From Defluviicoccus vanus (GTDB lineage Bacteria; Pseudomonadota; Alphaproteobacteria; Rhodospirillales; Defluviicoccaceae): a DNA stretch of 18,247 nt. The position numbers were made by a program, and so were the translations under genes. Of this stretch, positions 1 to 5,933 are shown in pieces; positions within the stretch are counted from its first letter, which is position 1; each line of letters opens with the position of its first letter. The stretch spans positions 951,827 through 970,073 of the forward strand of contig NZ_CP053923.1 in assembly GCF_014672695.1 (NCBI RefSeq), written 5' to 3'. The notes beneath the pieces are model-generated. The model saw only the letters and a program-made list of their open reading frames with translations, was not told the DNA's origin and made no database searches.

Positions 1-643
1 GCCGGAGTTGACTGTCCGAGCCGTAGAGCGCATCGGCGAGAACCCAGGCGCAAGGCGGGCCGGCGTCGAGCGTCCGCTCGATCATCTCCCGCGCCATCGC
101 CGGCTTGGTCTTGAATTCGACGTCGTCCGGCACGGCGGCCGTCCGGCGGCGCGTCGCATCGTCCGCCCAGTCTTTCGGCAGGTACAGCTGCCGGTCGATG
201 AGCGCGTGGCCCCAGCGGCTGGCGTAGGCGACGAAAACGCCGACCTGGCAGTTCTCGATCCGGCCGGCGGTGCCCGAGTACTGACGGCCGACACCCACCG
301 AGTGCCGGCCCTTCTTCAGGAAACCGGTCTCATCGACAACGAGCACGCCGCCCGGATCACCCAGCGCGTTCGTCACGTACCCGCGCACCAGATCGCGAAG
401 CTGGTCTGCCGACCATGAACTGCGTCCGAGCAGTGACTGGAGGCGATAGGGTGCCTCGAGGCCCGCCTGTTCGGCCAGCATCCAGCCGGTCTTGCGCGAT
501 GCCGCCGAGAACAGCCCGTCGATGAACATCCCGGCCGAACGGCGCGTCTCCGCCCGCCCCAGCGCCGGCGCGATCACCCGCCTCAACCCCTCGAGCTCCG
601 CCTTCCAATCAACAAGCGTGCCCGCCCATTCCGCCACACCCAT
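1..643 (-). CDS. IS701-family transposase, N-terminal part (cut by window edge)
   Basis: This is a DDE transposase of the IS701 type, a cut-and-paste enzyme acting on its own IS ends. The frame runs leftward from an ATG at 643-641, preceded by a GGGAGGGCG ribosome site, for 214 codons and leaves the window still open. I read MGVAEWAGTLVDW at the start, then VVDETGFLKKG with the likely first catalytic Asp near residue 104, the QYSGTAGRIENCQVGVF block, the YLPKDW block, and LADALYGSDSQLR with the likely second Asp near residue 204. The catalytic Glu lies off the window. These blocks in this order are typical of IS701-type transposases of about 400 residues. No in-frame stop interrupts the visible part, so it may be intact. 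The right IS end should lie at about 650-720, but I could not fix its terminal repeat. The family call is from recognised motifs, not a search. Confidence 0.85.
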   Translation of the reverse strand, partial: MGVAEWAGTLVDWKAELEGLRRVIAPALGRAETRRSAGMFIDGLFSAASRKTGWMLAEQAGLEAPYRLQSLLGRSSWSADQLRDLVRGYVTNALGDPGGVLVVDETGFLKKGRHSVGVGRQYSGTAGRIENCQVGVFVAYASRWGHALIDRQLYLPKDWADDATRRRTAAVPDDVEFKTKPAMAREMIERTLDAGPPCAWVLADALYGSDSQLR

Positions 644-770
644 CCGTCGCCCTCCCACAGCCGCAGGCAACGGAACCATATTAGAGGATAAAATGCAACT
701 GTAGTAGTAGGTTGCGTAATCCGCCGAATGGATCAAGGCTCAATGCCCGTTGACTTAGTCCCCGCGCCAG

Positions 771-810
771 CATGCGACGGAATACGCCAGGGGCTATTTC
801 GCCCTACACG
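771..810 (+). repeat. REP-like repeat, copy A
   Basis: This roughly 40-bp unit begins CATGCGACGGAATACGC and ends CGCCCTACACG. Its core can fold, because CGGAATA pairs with TATTTCG around a GC-rich loop. It matches the reverse complement of copy B (1149-1187) nearly throughout, and a third relative (copy C) starts at 1255. The form resembles the widespread proteobacterial REP/BIME intergenic palindromes. Its inner edge coincides with the point where the toxin frame of the neighbouring toxin-antitoxin locus is lost. Confidence 0.7.
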
Positions 811-845
811 GGCTTAAACTGCGTGGTGCGTTCAATCTCCCGCAT
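804..845 (-). pseudogene. Truncated YafQ/RelE-type toxin (stub only)
   Basis: An ATG at 845-843 overlaps the last codons of the antitoxin gene, the usual coupling in dinJ-yafQ type operons. It encodes MREIERTTQFK, which closely resembles the first residues of YafQ-type mRNA interferases (typically MREIERTTQFKRDYK and onward, about 90 residues). After that Lys (codon 815-813) the sequence passes into repeat copy A, adds Pro-Val, and stops at TAG (806-804). No catalytic residue of the toxin remains, so it cannot be a functional RNase. I found no continuation of the toxin on the far side of the repeat. The match is from memory of the family, but the overlap, strand and position make chance unlikely. 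Confidence 0.72.
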
Positions 846-1095
846 TCAGGTCCTTGAGCAGCGCGTCCACATCCTTGAAGCGCGGCAAACCGCCGCTGCG
901 CGCTTCCCGCATCGCCGCGATCGTCTCGGCGTTCGGCGCCTGCAGGTCGAAAGGCAAAGCCTTCTCCCGGGCGATCCGCGTCAGCATCAGCCGAAACGCA
1001 TCGGAGACGGTAAGACCCATTGCCTTGAGGACGGCGGCAGCTTCTTCCTTGATCTGCGCGTCGATGCGAGCGCGCACGACAGCATTTTCACTCAT
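832..1095 (-). CDS. DinJ/RelB-family antitoxin, orphan
   Basis: An 87-residue antitoxin of the RelB/DinJ type. The N-terminal ribbon-helix-helix part reads VVRARIDAQIKEEAAAVLKA and then MGLTVSDAFRLMLTRIA, with REKALPFDL following, the hallmark of DinJ-like proteins. The C-terminal part would wrap the toxin and ends LLKDLNAGD. The longer upstream frame to 1257 is not used in my call, because the ATG at 1095 has a strong AAAGGAGAT ribosome site and matches the family start. Such proteins neutralise a YafQ/RelE RNase and repress their own promoter. Here the toxin is reduced to a stub, so the gene is an orphan antitoxin. It could still autorepress, or protect against a homologous toxin elsewhere, which is inference. 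The gene lies between two inverted REP-like repeats. Confidence 0.88.
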   Translation of the reverse strand: MSENAVVRARIDAQIKEEAAAVLKAMGLTVSDAFRLMLTRIAREKALPFDLQAPNAETIAAMREARSGGLPRFKDVDALLKDLNAGD

Positions 1096-1113
1096 GGTGC
1101 CGATCTCCTTTGA

Positions 1114-1126
1114 GCTACGATGTAGC
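1114..1126. promoter_or_regulatory. Inverted repeat upstream of the antitoxin, possible operator
   Basis: GCTACGATGTAGC is a 5-bp perfect inverted repeat around a GAT centre, 18 bases upstream of the antitoxin start and just before its ribosome site. Ribbon-helix-helix antitoxins of the DinJ/RelB type bind short palindromes here to repress their own operon. The role is inferred from position only. Confidence 0.4.
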
Positions 1127-1148
1127 CCACCTTGGGGCACCATTCCAG

Positions 1149-1187
1149 CGTGTAGGGCCGAAAAGCCTTTGCGTATTCCGCCGCATG
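1149..1187 (-). repeat. REP-like repeat, copy B (inverted relative to copy A)
   Basis: Its reverse complement reads CATGCGGCGGAATACGC at the outer end and GGCCCTACACG at the inner end. It aligns with copy A at nearly every base, with one base fewer in the loop. Copies A and B thus form a long inverted repeat pair enclosing the toxin stub, the antitoxin and its promoter region. Copies B and C also form an opposed pair about 67 bp apart, the usual BIME arrangement. Confidence 0.7.
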
Positions 1188-1254
1188 GCGGAGTTTGCCG
1201 CGTTACCGAGGCCGCCGATTGGAGACAGGCCTCTGAAACGTTGGGCGGCTGACA

Positions 1255-1295
1255 CATGGGGTGGAATACGCAAAGAGGCTATTGCGCTCTCCGCG
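1255..1295 (+). repeat. REP-like repeat, diverged copy C
   Basis: Starts CATGGGGTGGAATACGC and continues AAAGAGGCTATTGCGC, the same layout as copy A but with more changes towards the 3' end. It sits between copy B and the left end of the IS1111-type element. From here to about 1400 I see no gene and nothing else I can identify. Confidence 0.5.
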
Positions 1296-1460
1296 AGCGG
1301 CCGTGAACCCAGTGCTGGGCGGCTCGGCCACAGTGAGATGCGGTGCCGGCGCAGGTGTCGATCGGGGCAGGCGCGGGCACCCTGGATTTCATCCGTTGGG
1401 GTGGACGGCCCCGCGGCATCTGGTGCCAAGGTTCGCTGTCAAAGTGAACAGGAGCCGTCC

Positions 1461-2471
1461 ATGACCGAGATTACCCGCATTGCGATCGACACGTCCAAGT
1501 CCGTCTTCACCCTGCATGGCACGGATGCCGACGGGCGGGCGGTGCTGCGACGAAATCTGCGCCGCCAGGACATGGTGCCATTCTTCGCGCGCCGACCGCC
1601 GATGGAGGTGGTGCTGGAGGCCTGCGGCGGCTCGCATCACTGGGGCCGTGTGCTGGCTGGGCTCGGCCACACGGTGCGGTTGATCCCGCCGCAATACGTC
1701 AAACCCTTCGTCAAGCGCGGCAAGAACGATCGCAACGATGCCGAGGCGATCAGCGAAGCCGCGGCCCGGCCGGAGATGTGCGAGGTCGCGGTCAAGTCGG
1801 CGAGGCAGCAGGCCAACGCGATGCTGCTGTCGGTGCGCGAGCTCCTGGTGCGCCAACGCACGCAGCTGGTCAACGCGCTGCGCGGACACGCGGCCGAGTT
1901 CGGTCATGTCGGCCGCCTTGGCCGCCAAGGCGTGGCAAAGCTGCTGGCCGACGTCGCCGAGGACGCGGATCTGCCGACGCCGGCGAAGGACGCATTGGCG
2001 TTGCTGGGCGCCGAGATCGGTCGGCTGGATGCGCGGCTGGCCGAGGTCGACGCCCGGCTGGTGGCGCAACACAAACAGACGCCAACCAGCCAGATGCTGG
2101 CGGAGGTGCCGGGGATCGGGCCGATCGGCGCGCTGAGCCTGGTGCTGCGGGTCGACTTCAGCCAGTTCAAGTCGGGGCGGCATTTCGCCTCCTGGCTGGG
2201 GCTGACTCCGCGCGAGCATTCCACCGGCGGCAAGACGCGGCTGGGCGGGATCAGCCGCGCCGGCGATGAGCGGTTGCGCCAGCTGCTGGTGCTGGGAGCA
2301 ACCGCGGTGATCAGGCAGGCCAAGCCGGGAAGAGCCTCGGCTTGGCTCATCGCTTTGCTGGCAAGGCGGCCGCGCAAGCTCGCGGCGGTCGCGCTGGCCA
2401 ACAAGATGGCGCGCATCGTCTGGGCGATGATGACGCGCGGCGAGGCGTATCGCCAGCCGGCCACCGCCTGA
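1461..2471 (+). CDS. IS110/IS1111-family transposase (DEDD type)
   Basis: A 336-residue recombinase of the IS110 family, which moves its IS as a circular intermediate under guidance of an IS-encoded RNA. The N-terminal RuvC-like DEDD domain shows IAIDTSKS with Asp10, VLEACGGSHHWG with Glu53, and KNDRNDAEAI with Asp90 and Asp93. The C-terminal transposase_20-type domain shows AEVPGIGPIGA, FASWLGLTP, the block STGGKTRLGGISRAGDERLR with the likely catalytic Ser, and LANKMARIVWAMM. The ATG at 1461 is chosen because it matches the family N-terminus and follows AGGAG; the frame is open further upstream without homology. Length is normal and no lesion is visible, so the enzyme may be active. It is a relative, not a copy, of the transposase at 17259. 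Confidence 0.95.
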   Translation: MTEITRIAIDTSKSVFTLHGTDADGRAVLRRNLRRQDMVPFFARRPPMEVVLEACGGSHHWGRVLAGLGHTVRLIPPQYVKPFVKRGKNDRNDAEAISEAAARPEMCEVAVKSARQQANAMLLSVRELLVRQRTQLVNALRGHAAEFGHVGRLGRQGVAKLLADVAEDADLPTPAKDALALLGAEIGRLDARLAEVDARLVAQHKQTPTSQMLAEVPGIGPIGALSLVLRVDFSQFKSGRHFASWLGLTPREHSTGGKTRLGGISRAGDERLRQLLVLGATAVIRQAKPGRASAWLIALLARRPRKLAAVALANKMARIVWAMMTRGEAYRQPATA

Positions 2472-2701
2472 CCACTCTTTGATGCCAAGGGTGCAGGGCT
2501 GAGGACGGAGAGATGCTGATCGGTCGAGCCGACGATCCACAGAACCCGGGTAGCCCGGTGGCCATCAAGGCCGCTAATCCGTTTGGGCGTGGATCGCGGA
2601 ACCCATCTGGGCCAGCGGACATCGTGCCGCGCAAAACAGGCCGGACACACGACTGCCATCGCACCAGATCAGATTTTCTCCCCCTCACCCCTTGCACCCA
2701 G
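2472..2701 (+). ncRNA. Candidate bridge/seek RNA region in the right end of the IS1111-type element
   Basis: The 230 bp between the transposase stop and the right inverted repeat has no coding frame I can support. It contains foldable segments: CCGGG-TAG-CCCGG at 2546-2558 and GGCC-ATCAA-GGCC at 2560-2572. In IS1111-group elements the guide RNA that selects donor and target is encoded downstream of the transposase, so this is the expected place. RNA boundaries and guide loops are not determined here, and the call rests on position and group. Confidence 0.45.
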
Positions 2702-2719
2702 GGGGCCGTCCACACACAG

Positions 2720-2960
2720 GCTACGGCTTGCTGAAGGCTAACTGCCGGGCGACCTGGCAGATGTCGAGGCATTCTTCGCCGACCCGCCACCGGACGGCGT
2801 GCATCGCTGCGAGACCACCGACGCCGACCACGGCCGGATCGAGGCTCGCCGGCATGCGGTGAGCCATGACGTCGCCTGGCTCGCGTCGGACCGCCGATAT
2901 CCCGATGAAACGGCGATGCCGGGGCTCGCCGCCGTCGCCATGGTCGAGGCGACGTTGCGG
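2720..2960 (+). pseudogene. Fragment of an ISAs1-type transposase
   Basis: A decayed piece of a DDE transposase of the ISAs1 type. From 2751 the frame reads DLADVEAFFADPPPDGVHRC and then ETTDADHGRIEARRHAVSHD, VAWLASDRRYPDE and AMPGLAAVAMVEAT, which follow the middle of ISAs1-type proteins, including the HGRIE..R segment. Just before it, LLKAN at 2728-2742 lies in another frame, so a one-base loss near 2743-2750 has broken the gene. Family identity ends near 2960, and both the N-terminal and C-terminal parts are missing. The left side stops where the IS1111-type element ends, which suggests that element inserted into the older one or joined it by a later rearrangement. From 2960 to 3025 I recognise nothing. 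Confidence 0.75.
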
Positions 2961-3025
2961 ATGGTCCGACGCCTTCGCACGCTCCATCCCCTGCCAAATG
3001 CGATAGCCGTGCGCCCTACGCTAGC

Positions 3026-3054
3026 TTCACTTGTGCTCCGGCGCCACTTAAAAT
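3026..3054 (+). promoter_or_regulatory. Probable sigma70-type promoter of the TIR gene
   Basis: A -35-like TTCACT (3026-3031) and a -10-like TAAAAT (3049-3054) are separated by 17 bp. Base composition turns AT-richer here. Transcription would start near 3061, inside the palindrome at 3059-3070, giving a leader of about 110 bases before the TIR gene. Prediction from consensus only. Confidence 0.4.
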
Positions 3055-3058
3055 ATTC

Positions 3059-3070
3059 CTGAGCGCTCAG
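3059..3070. promoter_or_regulatory. Perfect 12-bp palindrome at the predicted TIR-gene transcription start
   Basis: CTGAGCGCTCAG is identical to its reverse complement and lies just downstream of the predicted -10 box, where a repressor would block initiation. A separate hairpin, GCCCT-ATC-AGGGC, lies in the leader at 3098-3110. Either could control expression. There is no regulator gene next door to name as the binder. Confidence 0.35.
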
Positions 3071-3172
3071 ACGTGTGGGGACAAAGGCTGCTCCTGTGCC
3101 CTATCAGGGCCTAACGGACCCAGCTTCGAGAATGCGGGCTTCCTTATTAGCAAACAGTAGTTGAGGGGGGCT

Positions 3173-4255
3173 ATGTCAATTAACGGAACTGTTTTCATCT
3201 CTTACGTCAAAGAAGATGCAAAGATTGCAATGCGCATCTATCGCGATTTACGGGGAAATAAAATCGATGCGTGGATAGATAGCGAATGCCTTAAGCCTGG
3301 TAGTGACTGGAGCGCAGAAATTCAGCGCGTTATAGACGATAGCCGTTATTTCATACTTGTCGTGTCCCGCACATCAGTCTACAAGATTGGTCATTATCAA
3401 GCAGAAACCAAAGCTGCCTTAAAGAAACTTGAGCGTTTTCCGTTTGGTAACGTATTTATTATCCCGGTGCGCGTCGAAGAAGTTGAAATAAGCCATCCTG
3501 ATATAAGAAAGTTACATATCATTGACTTATTTCCCTACAAGCAGGGAATGAGAAAAATTCTGCAACATATATCCATAAATGACGACAAATTGGCAAAGCA
3601 AGGAGAAGCGCTTATCAGAAAACTCACTACCAATGGTATTTCTCCTGAGCAGGCTACGAGAGAAATTTGTTCGTTGTTAGTTTCAAACCCGAAGCTTACG
3701 CAGAGGGAAAAAGATATATGCCAGCAGCTTATGCATTGTCTAGATAAGGGGTACGCTAGAAATCAAAAGGAGATATACATACGTATCGGACTGCTTTATG
3801 CCTTGCTTGAGGGGATTAATAAAGTAATTGACTCGGCGATAGAAGGAAGTAATGGATCATCGCGGACGCAGGCCCCTGCGGGTAATACGGTCGAGCCCCA
3901 CCCTTCTGTACGTGGAGAACCACAAAGTTCTCCATCAACGGATCAAGCTTCTCCCTCACCTCTCTCTGATGTTACCCCCGAGCCGCCTAGAACTACTTCT
4001 GCTGAGGGCGAAATATTTTTGCGGAAGCCATCTCCGTCTTTTCGGCCCGCGCCTAGCTCACAGGCTCCTCGGGTTGGACACGCGCCGCGAGTTCCGCATT
4101 CAGCAGGGCCAATGCACGTTACCCCGCCTTCCTCACCGTTTGTCAACCAACTAAGCGGAGATAGCTTACAATACTCTGATTTATCGGGTTTTGGACTATC
4201 TGGGCACATTGCGGACCAAGCGGTGCGGTCGGCGGGGAGGCCACCCGCAGCCTAG
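3173..4255 (+). CDS. TIR-domain protein with disordered Pro/Ser-rich tail
   Basis: A 360-residue frame starting at ATG 3173, after GAGGGGGG. Residues 1-135 form a bacterial TIR domain: TVFISYVKEDAKIA at the first strand, IDAWIDSECLKPGSDW (the BB-loop region), IQRVIDDSRYFILVVSRTSV, and HYQAETKAAL, where Glu78 is in place for the catalytic Glu of TIR NADases. Residues 136-225 are predicted helical (KLAKQGEALIRKL, REKDICQQLMHCL, IRIGLLYALLEGI) and I recognise no family. Residues 226-330 are Pro/Ser-rich and probably disordered. Many prokaryotic TIR proteins consume NAD+ in antiphage defence, but no sensor gene is visible here. The DNA is clearly AT-richer than its neighbours, suggesting transfer. 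The last residues after about 355 probably belong to a broken frame: the -1 frame continues as a membrane-anchored tail to 4578. Confidence 0.8.
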   Translation: MSINGTVFISYVKEDAKIAMRIYRDLRGNKIDAWIDSECLKPGSDWSAEIQRVIDDSRYFILVVSRTSVYKIGHYQAETKAALKKLERFPFGNVFIIPVRVEEVEISHPDIRKLHIIDLFPYKQGMRKILQHISINDDKLAKQGEALIRKLTTNGISPEQATREICSLLVSNPKLTQREKDICQQLMHCLDKGYARNQKEIYIRIGLLYALLEGINKVIDSAIEGSNGSSRTQAPAGNTVEPHPSVRGEPQSSPSTDQASPSPLSDVTPEPPRTTSAEGEIFLRKPSPSFRPAPSSQAPRVGHAPRVPHSAGPMHVTPPSSPFVNQLSGDSLQYSDLSGFGLSGHIADQAVRSAGRPPAA

Positions 4256-4578
4256 CTGAGCACGGCGCATCCAACGTCGTTGAGCATGCTATTGATAAGG
4301 GCGGACGAGCGATTGCGAGCGAAGTTGCGAACCAATCGATCCAGGCCTTGACCGAAAACGCAGCGCAGGTTGGCAATACTGTAGTCGAAGGCGTCGCACA
4401 TGAAACGATTACAAAGGTTGTCGGCGAAATTGCAGATAGTGCCGCCGTTACAGCTGTTGAGAAAGCGCTACATTGGTTGATTGAAAAGGTGATTTACGGA
4501 TTCATCTCTCTAATAATTTTCGTCGCGTTATACGTAGTACATCATGTTTGGGACTACATAATGTCACTCTTCGGATGA
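4234..4578 (+). CDS. Out-of-frame C-terminal helical and transmembrane tail of the TIR protein
   Basis: In the -1 frame from the GGGG tract at 4234-4237, the sequence reads GEATRSLAEHGASNVVEHAI and continues as amphipathic helix (AIASEVANQSIQAL, VVEGVAHETITKVVGEIADS). It then has a hydrophobic segment (VIYGFISLIIFVALYVVHHVW) and ends DYIMSLFG before TGA at 4576-4578. A start of its own is not convincing: the only in-frame candidate is a TTG at 4348 without a ribosome site. If one G is extra, or the ribosome slips -1 on GGGG, the joined TIR protein would be 468 residues with a C-terminal membrane anchor. I therefore read this as the lost or slippage-expressed end of the TIR gene. No function is claimed for the tail beyond anchoring. 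Confidence 0.6.
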   Translation, partial: GEATRSLAEHGASNVVEHAIDKGGRAIASEVANQSIQALTENAAQVGNTVVEGVAHETITKVVGEIADSAAVTAVEKALHWLIEKVIYGFISLIIFVALYVVHHVWDYIMSLFG

Positions 4579-4632
4579 CGAAAAGATAATCGAAATGGTA
4601 ATCGCATTGACCTACCCCTTCCCTCCCTCATC

Positions 4633-5916
4633 AATCCCCTCATTTAAGCTATGTTCGTCAGTTGGGCGGTGATTGGTTTGTTTTTTAGCATTTCGAGGAA
4701 CCTTTCGATCAACGGCCGGAGGCGGGGTTCGGGCATGGCCGGGATGAGGTCGTAGAGCATGCAGCCCTGGCGGAACAGGGAATGGGTTCGGCGTTTGGCG
4801 GTGTTGACCTTGAGGTGGCGGTCCATGCCGAGCGCTTCGCCGGCCTCGCCGAGCAGGGTGAGGAACAGCACGGCGAAGGCGTTGAGCAGGAGCAGGCGGT
4901 CGCGGCGCTGCGGATCGCCGATGCGCACGGCGCCGAGCCCCATGCCGAAGCGCAGATCCTTGGTGTCGCGGAAGCTGGGCTCGATGGTCCAGCGTCTGGC
5001 GTAGAGGTTGACGATTTCGCGGGCCGATGCGTCTGCCTTGCTCGTCGCCAAACACCAGGGCTCCTTCATCGCCTTGGCGTGGACACAGACGACGGCGCCG
5101 ACCGGTTGCGCGGCGGCAGTGACCGAGGCGCCGCGCAGATGGCGCGCCCGGCCGCCCTTGCCGACCCACTCGGCCGCCGCCCGGCTTTCTCCGTCGGCGG
5201 CGTCGACGCGGATGTCGCCGCGGAACCGGATGACATAGGCGAAGCCCAATTTCGTCAGATAATCGAACAGTTTGCGGTCGCCGAAGCCGCGGTCGGCGAG
5301 GATCGTCGCCGTCGTCCCCGCCGGCAACACCCCGGCAAGGCGGCCGAGACACGCATCCTCGATGGCGTTGCGCTGGCCCGCCAGTTCCGCCTTCAGCATC
5401 GTCAGCCACAACAGCGGCGTCGCCCGGCCGTGCCCGGTCACCAGATTGAGCGCCAGCGTCGCCTGCCCGTCGGCGTCGAAATCGGTCCAGTCCATGGCGA
5501 CGACGATTTCCTTGCGGCCGCCAACCGCCTCCGGAACCCATTGCCCGAACATCTCCCAGACGGAGACGCCGGCGTTGCTCAGCAGCCTGTCGACCTGTTT
5601 GACCGCATGCTTGGTCAGCAATCCCCGCGCCTGCGCCAACGCATGGCCGATCATCGAAACCGCCAGCGACGCACCGGTCATCACCCCCAGCGTGCCGTTG
5701 GCCAGCGACGCGATCCGTTTGGCGTGAACATGCCCCGCGAAAACCCCATCAAGAAACCGACGAACGTCGGTCAAACGAAACTCAGGACGCGCTACCCCGT
5801 TCACTTCCCCACCCCAACCCTCGAAACCTTCCTCTCACCCTGCATAACCGACCGCCGCCGCAAAGCTCATCCGTAGCAACCCATTGATCCGTATCAAAAC
5901 TCAAAATGAGGGGATT
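4633..5916 (-). mobile_element. IS4-family insertion sequence, complete
   Basis: A 13-bp perfect inverted repeat, AATCCCCTCATTT at 4633-4645 and its complement at 5904-5916, brackets a full-length IS4-type transposase. The left repeat overlaps the last codons of the gene's region, so the element is compact there; on the right about 100 bp separates the start codon from the repeat. CCTACCCCTTC occurs at 4611-4621 and 5933-5943 as a direct repeat, but it is 11-16 bp away from the inverted repeats and C-rich, so I do not call it a target duplication with confidence. The element lies between the TIR tail and the mfd stop codon. Confidence 0.8.
4644..5804 (-). CDS. IS4-family transposase
   Basis: A 386-residue DDE transposase, full length for the family, read leftward. 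Catalytic residues are visible as AMDWTDFD (Asp105), LADRGFGD (Asp171) and the signature YARRWTIEPSFRDTKD. This last holds the complete Y-(2)-R-(3)-E-(6)-K motif of IS4 (Tyr268, Arg271, Glu275, Lys282). The central part between Asp171 and Glu275 is the beta-strand insertion usual in IS4 enzymes (IRFRGDIRVDA onward). The C-terminus ends KPITAQLTNIA, overlapping the left inverted repeat. No stop or frameshift is visible, so the enzyme may be active. It would cut and paste its own IS. I kept the start MNGVARPEFRLTDVRRF because the family N-terminus begins about there; a GTG or TTG alternative is possible. Confidence 0.93.
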   Translation of the reverse strand: MNGVARPEFRLTDVRRFLDGVFAGHVHAKRIASLANGTLGVMTGASLAVSMIGHALAQARGLLTKHAVKQVDRLLSNAGVSVWEMFGQWVPEAVGGRKEIVVAMDWTDFDADGQATLALNLVTGHGRATPLLWLTMLKAELAGQRNAIEDACLGRLAGVLPAGTTATILADRGFGDRKLFDYLTKLGFAYVIRFRGDIRVDAADGESRAAAEWVGKGGRARHLRGASVTAAAQPVGAVVCVHAKAMKEPWCLATSKADASAREIVNLYARRWTIEPSFRDTKDLRFGMGLGAVRIGDPQRRDRLLLLNAFAVLFLTLLGEAGEALGMDRHLKVNTAKRRTHSLFRQGCMLYDLIPAMPEPRLRPLIERFLEMLKNKPITAQLTNIA

Positions 5917-5933
5917 CCTGAACTTCCCTCCCC

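Larger units (their letters stand above)
1401..2713 (+). mobile_element. IS110-family element, IS1111 group
   Basis: A complete-looking insertion sequence around one transposase gene. Its ends are marked by a perfect 12-bp inverted repeat, GTGGACGGCCCC at 1401-1412 and its complement at 2702-2713, with similar bases continuing inward (TGGTGCCAAGG on the left against CTGGGTGCAAGG in the complement of the right). Subterminal inverted repeats and a non-coding right end longer than the left (about 240 against about 50 bp) are IS1111-group traits. The true termini probably lie a few bases outside these repeats. It abuts an ISAs1-type remnant on its right. No flanking duplication is expected for this family and none was seen. 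Confidence 0.75.

Noticed and set aside
832..1257. Longer antitoxin starting at 1257
   Set aside because: The extra 54 residues run through repeat copy B and show no family likeness, and the ATG at 1095 has the ribosome site.
1424..2490. Direct repeat TGCCAAGG at 1424-1431 and 2483-2490 as a target duplication
   Set aside because: Both copies lie inside the element bounded by the inverted repeats, and this IS family does not usually make such duplications.
3173..4255. Assignment of the TIR gene to Thoeris or a TIR-type CBASS
   Set aside because: No ThsA-like, SAVED or nucleotidyltransferase gene is present nearby. The neighbours are insertion sequences and mfd.
4782..5876. Open plus-strand frame of 364 codons across the IS4-type transposase
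   Set aside because: The opposite strand has the complete DDE and YREK motifs. This frame has no recognisable domain.
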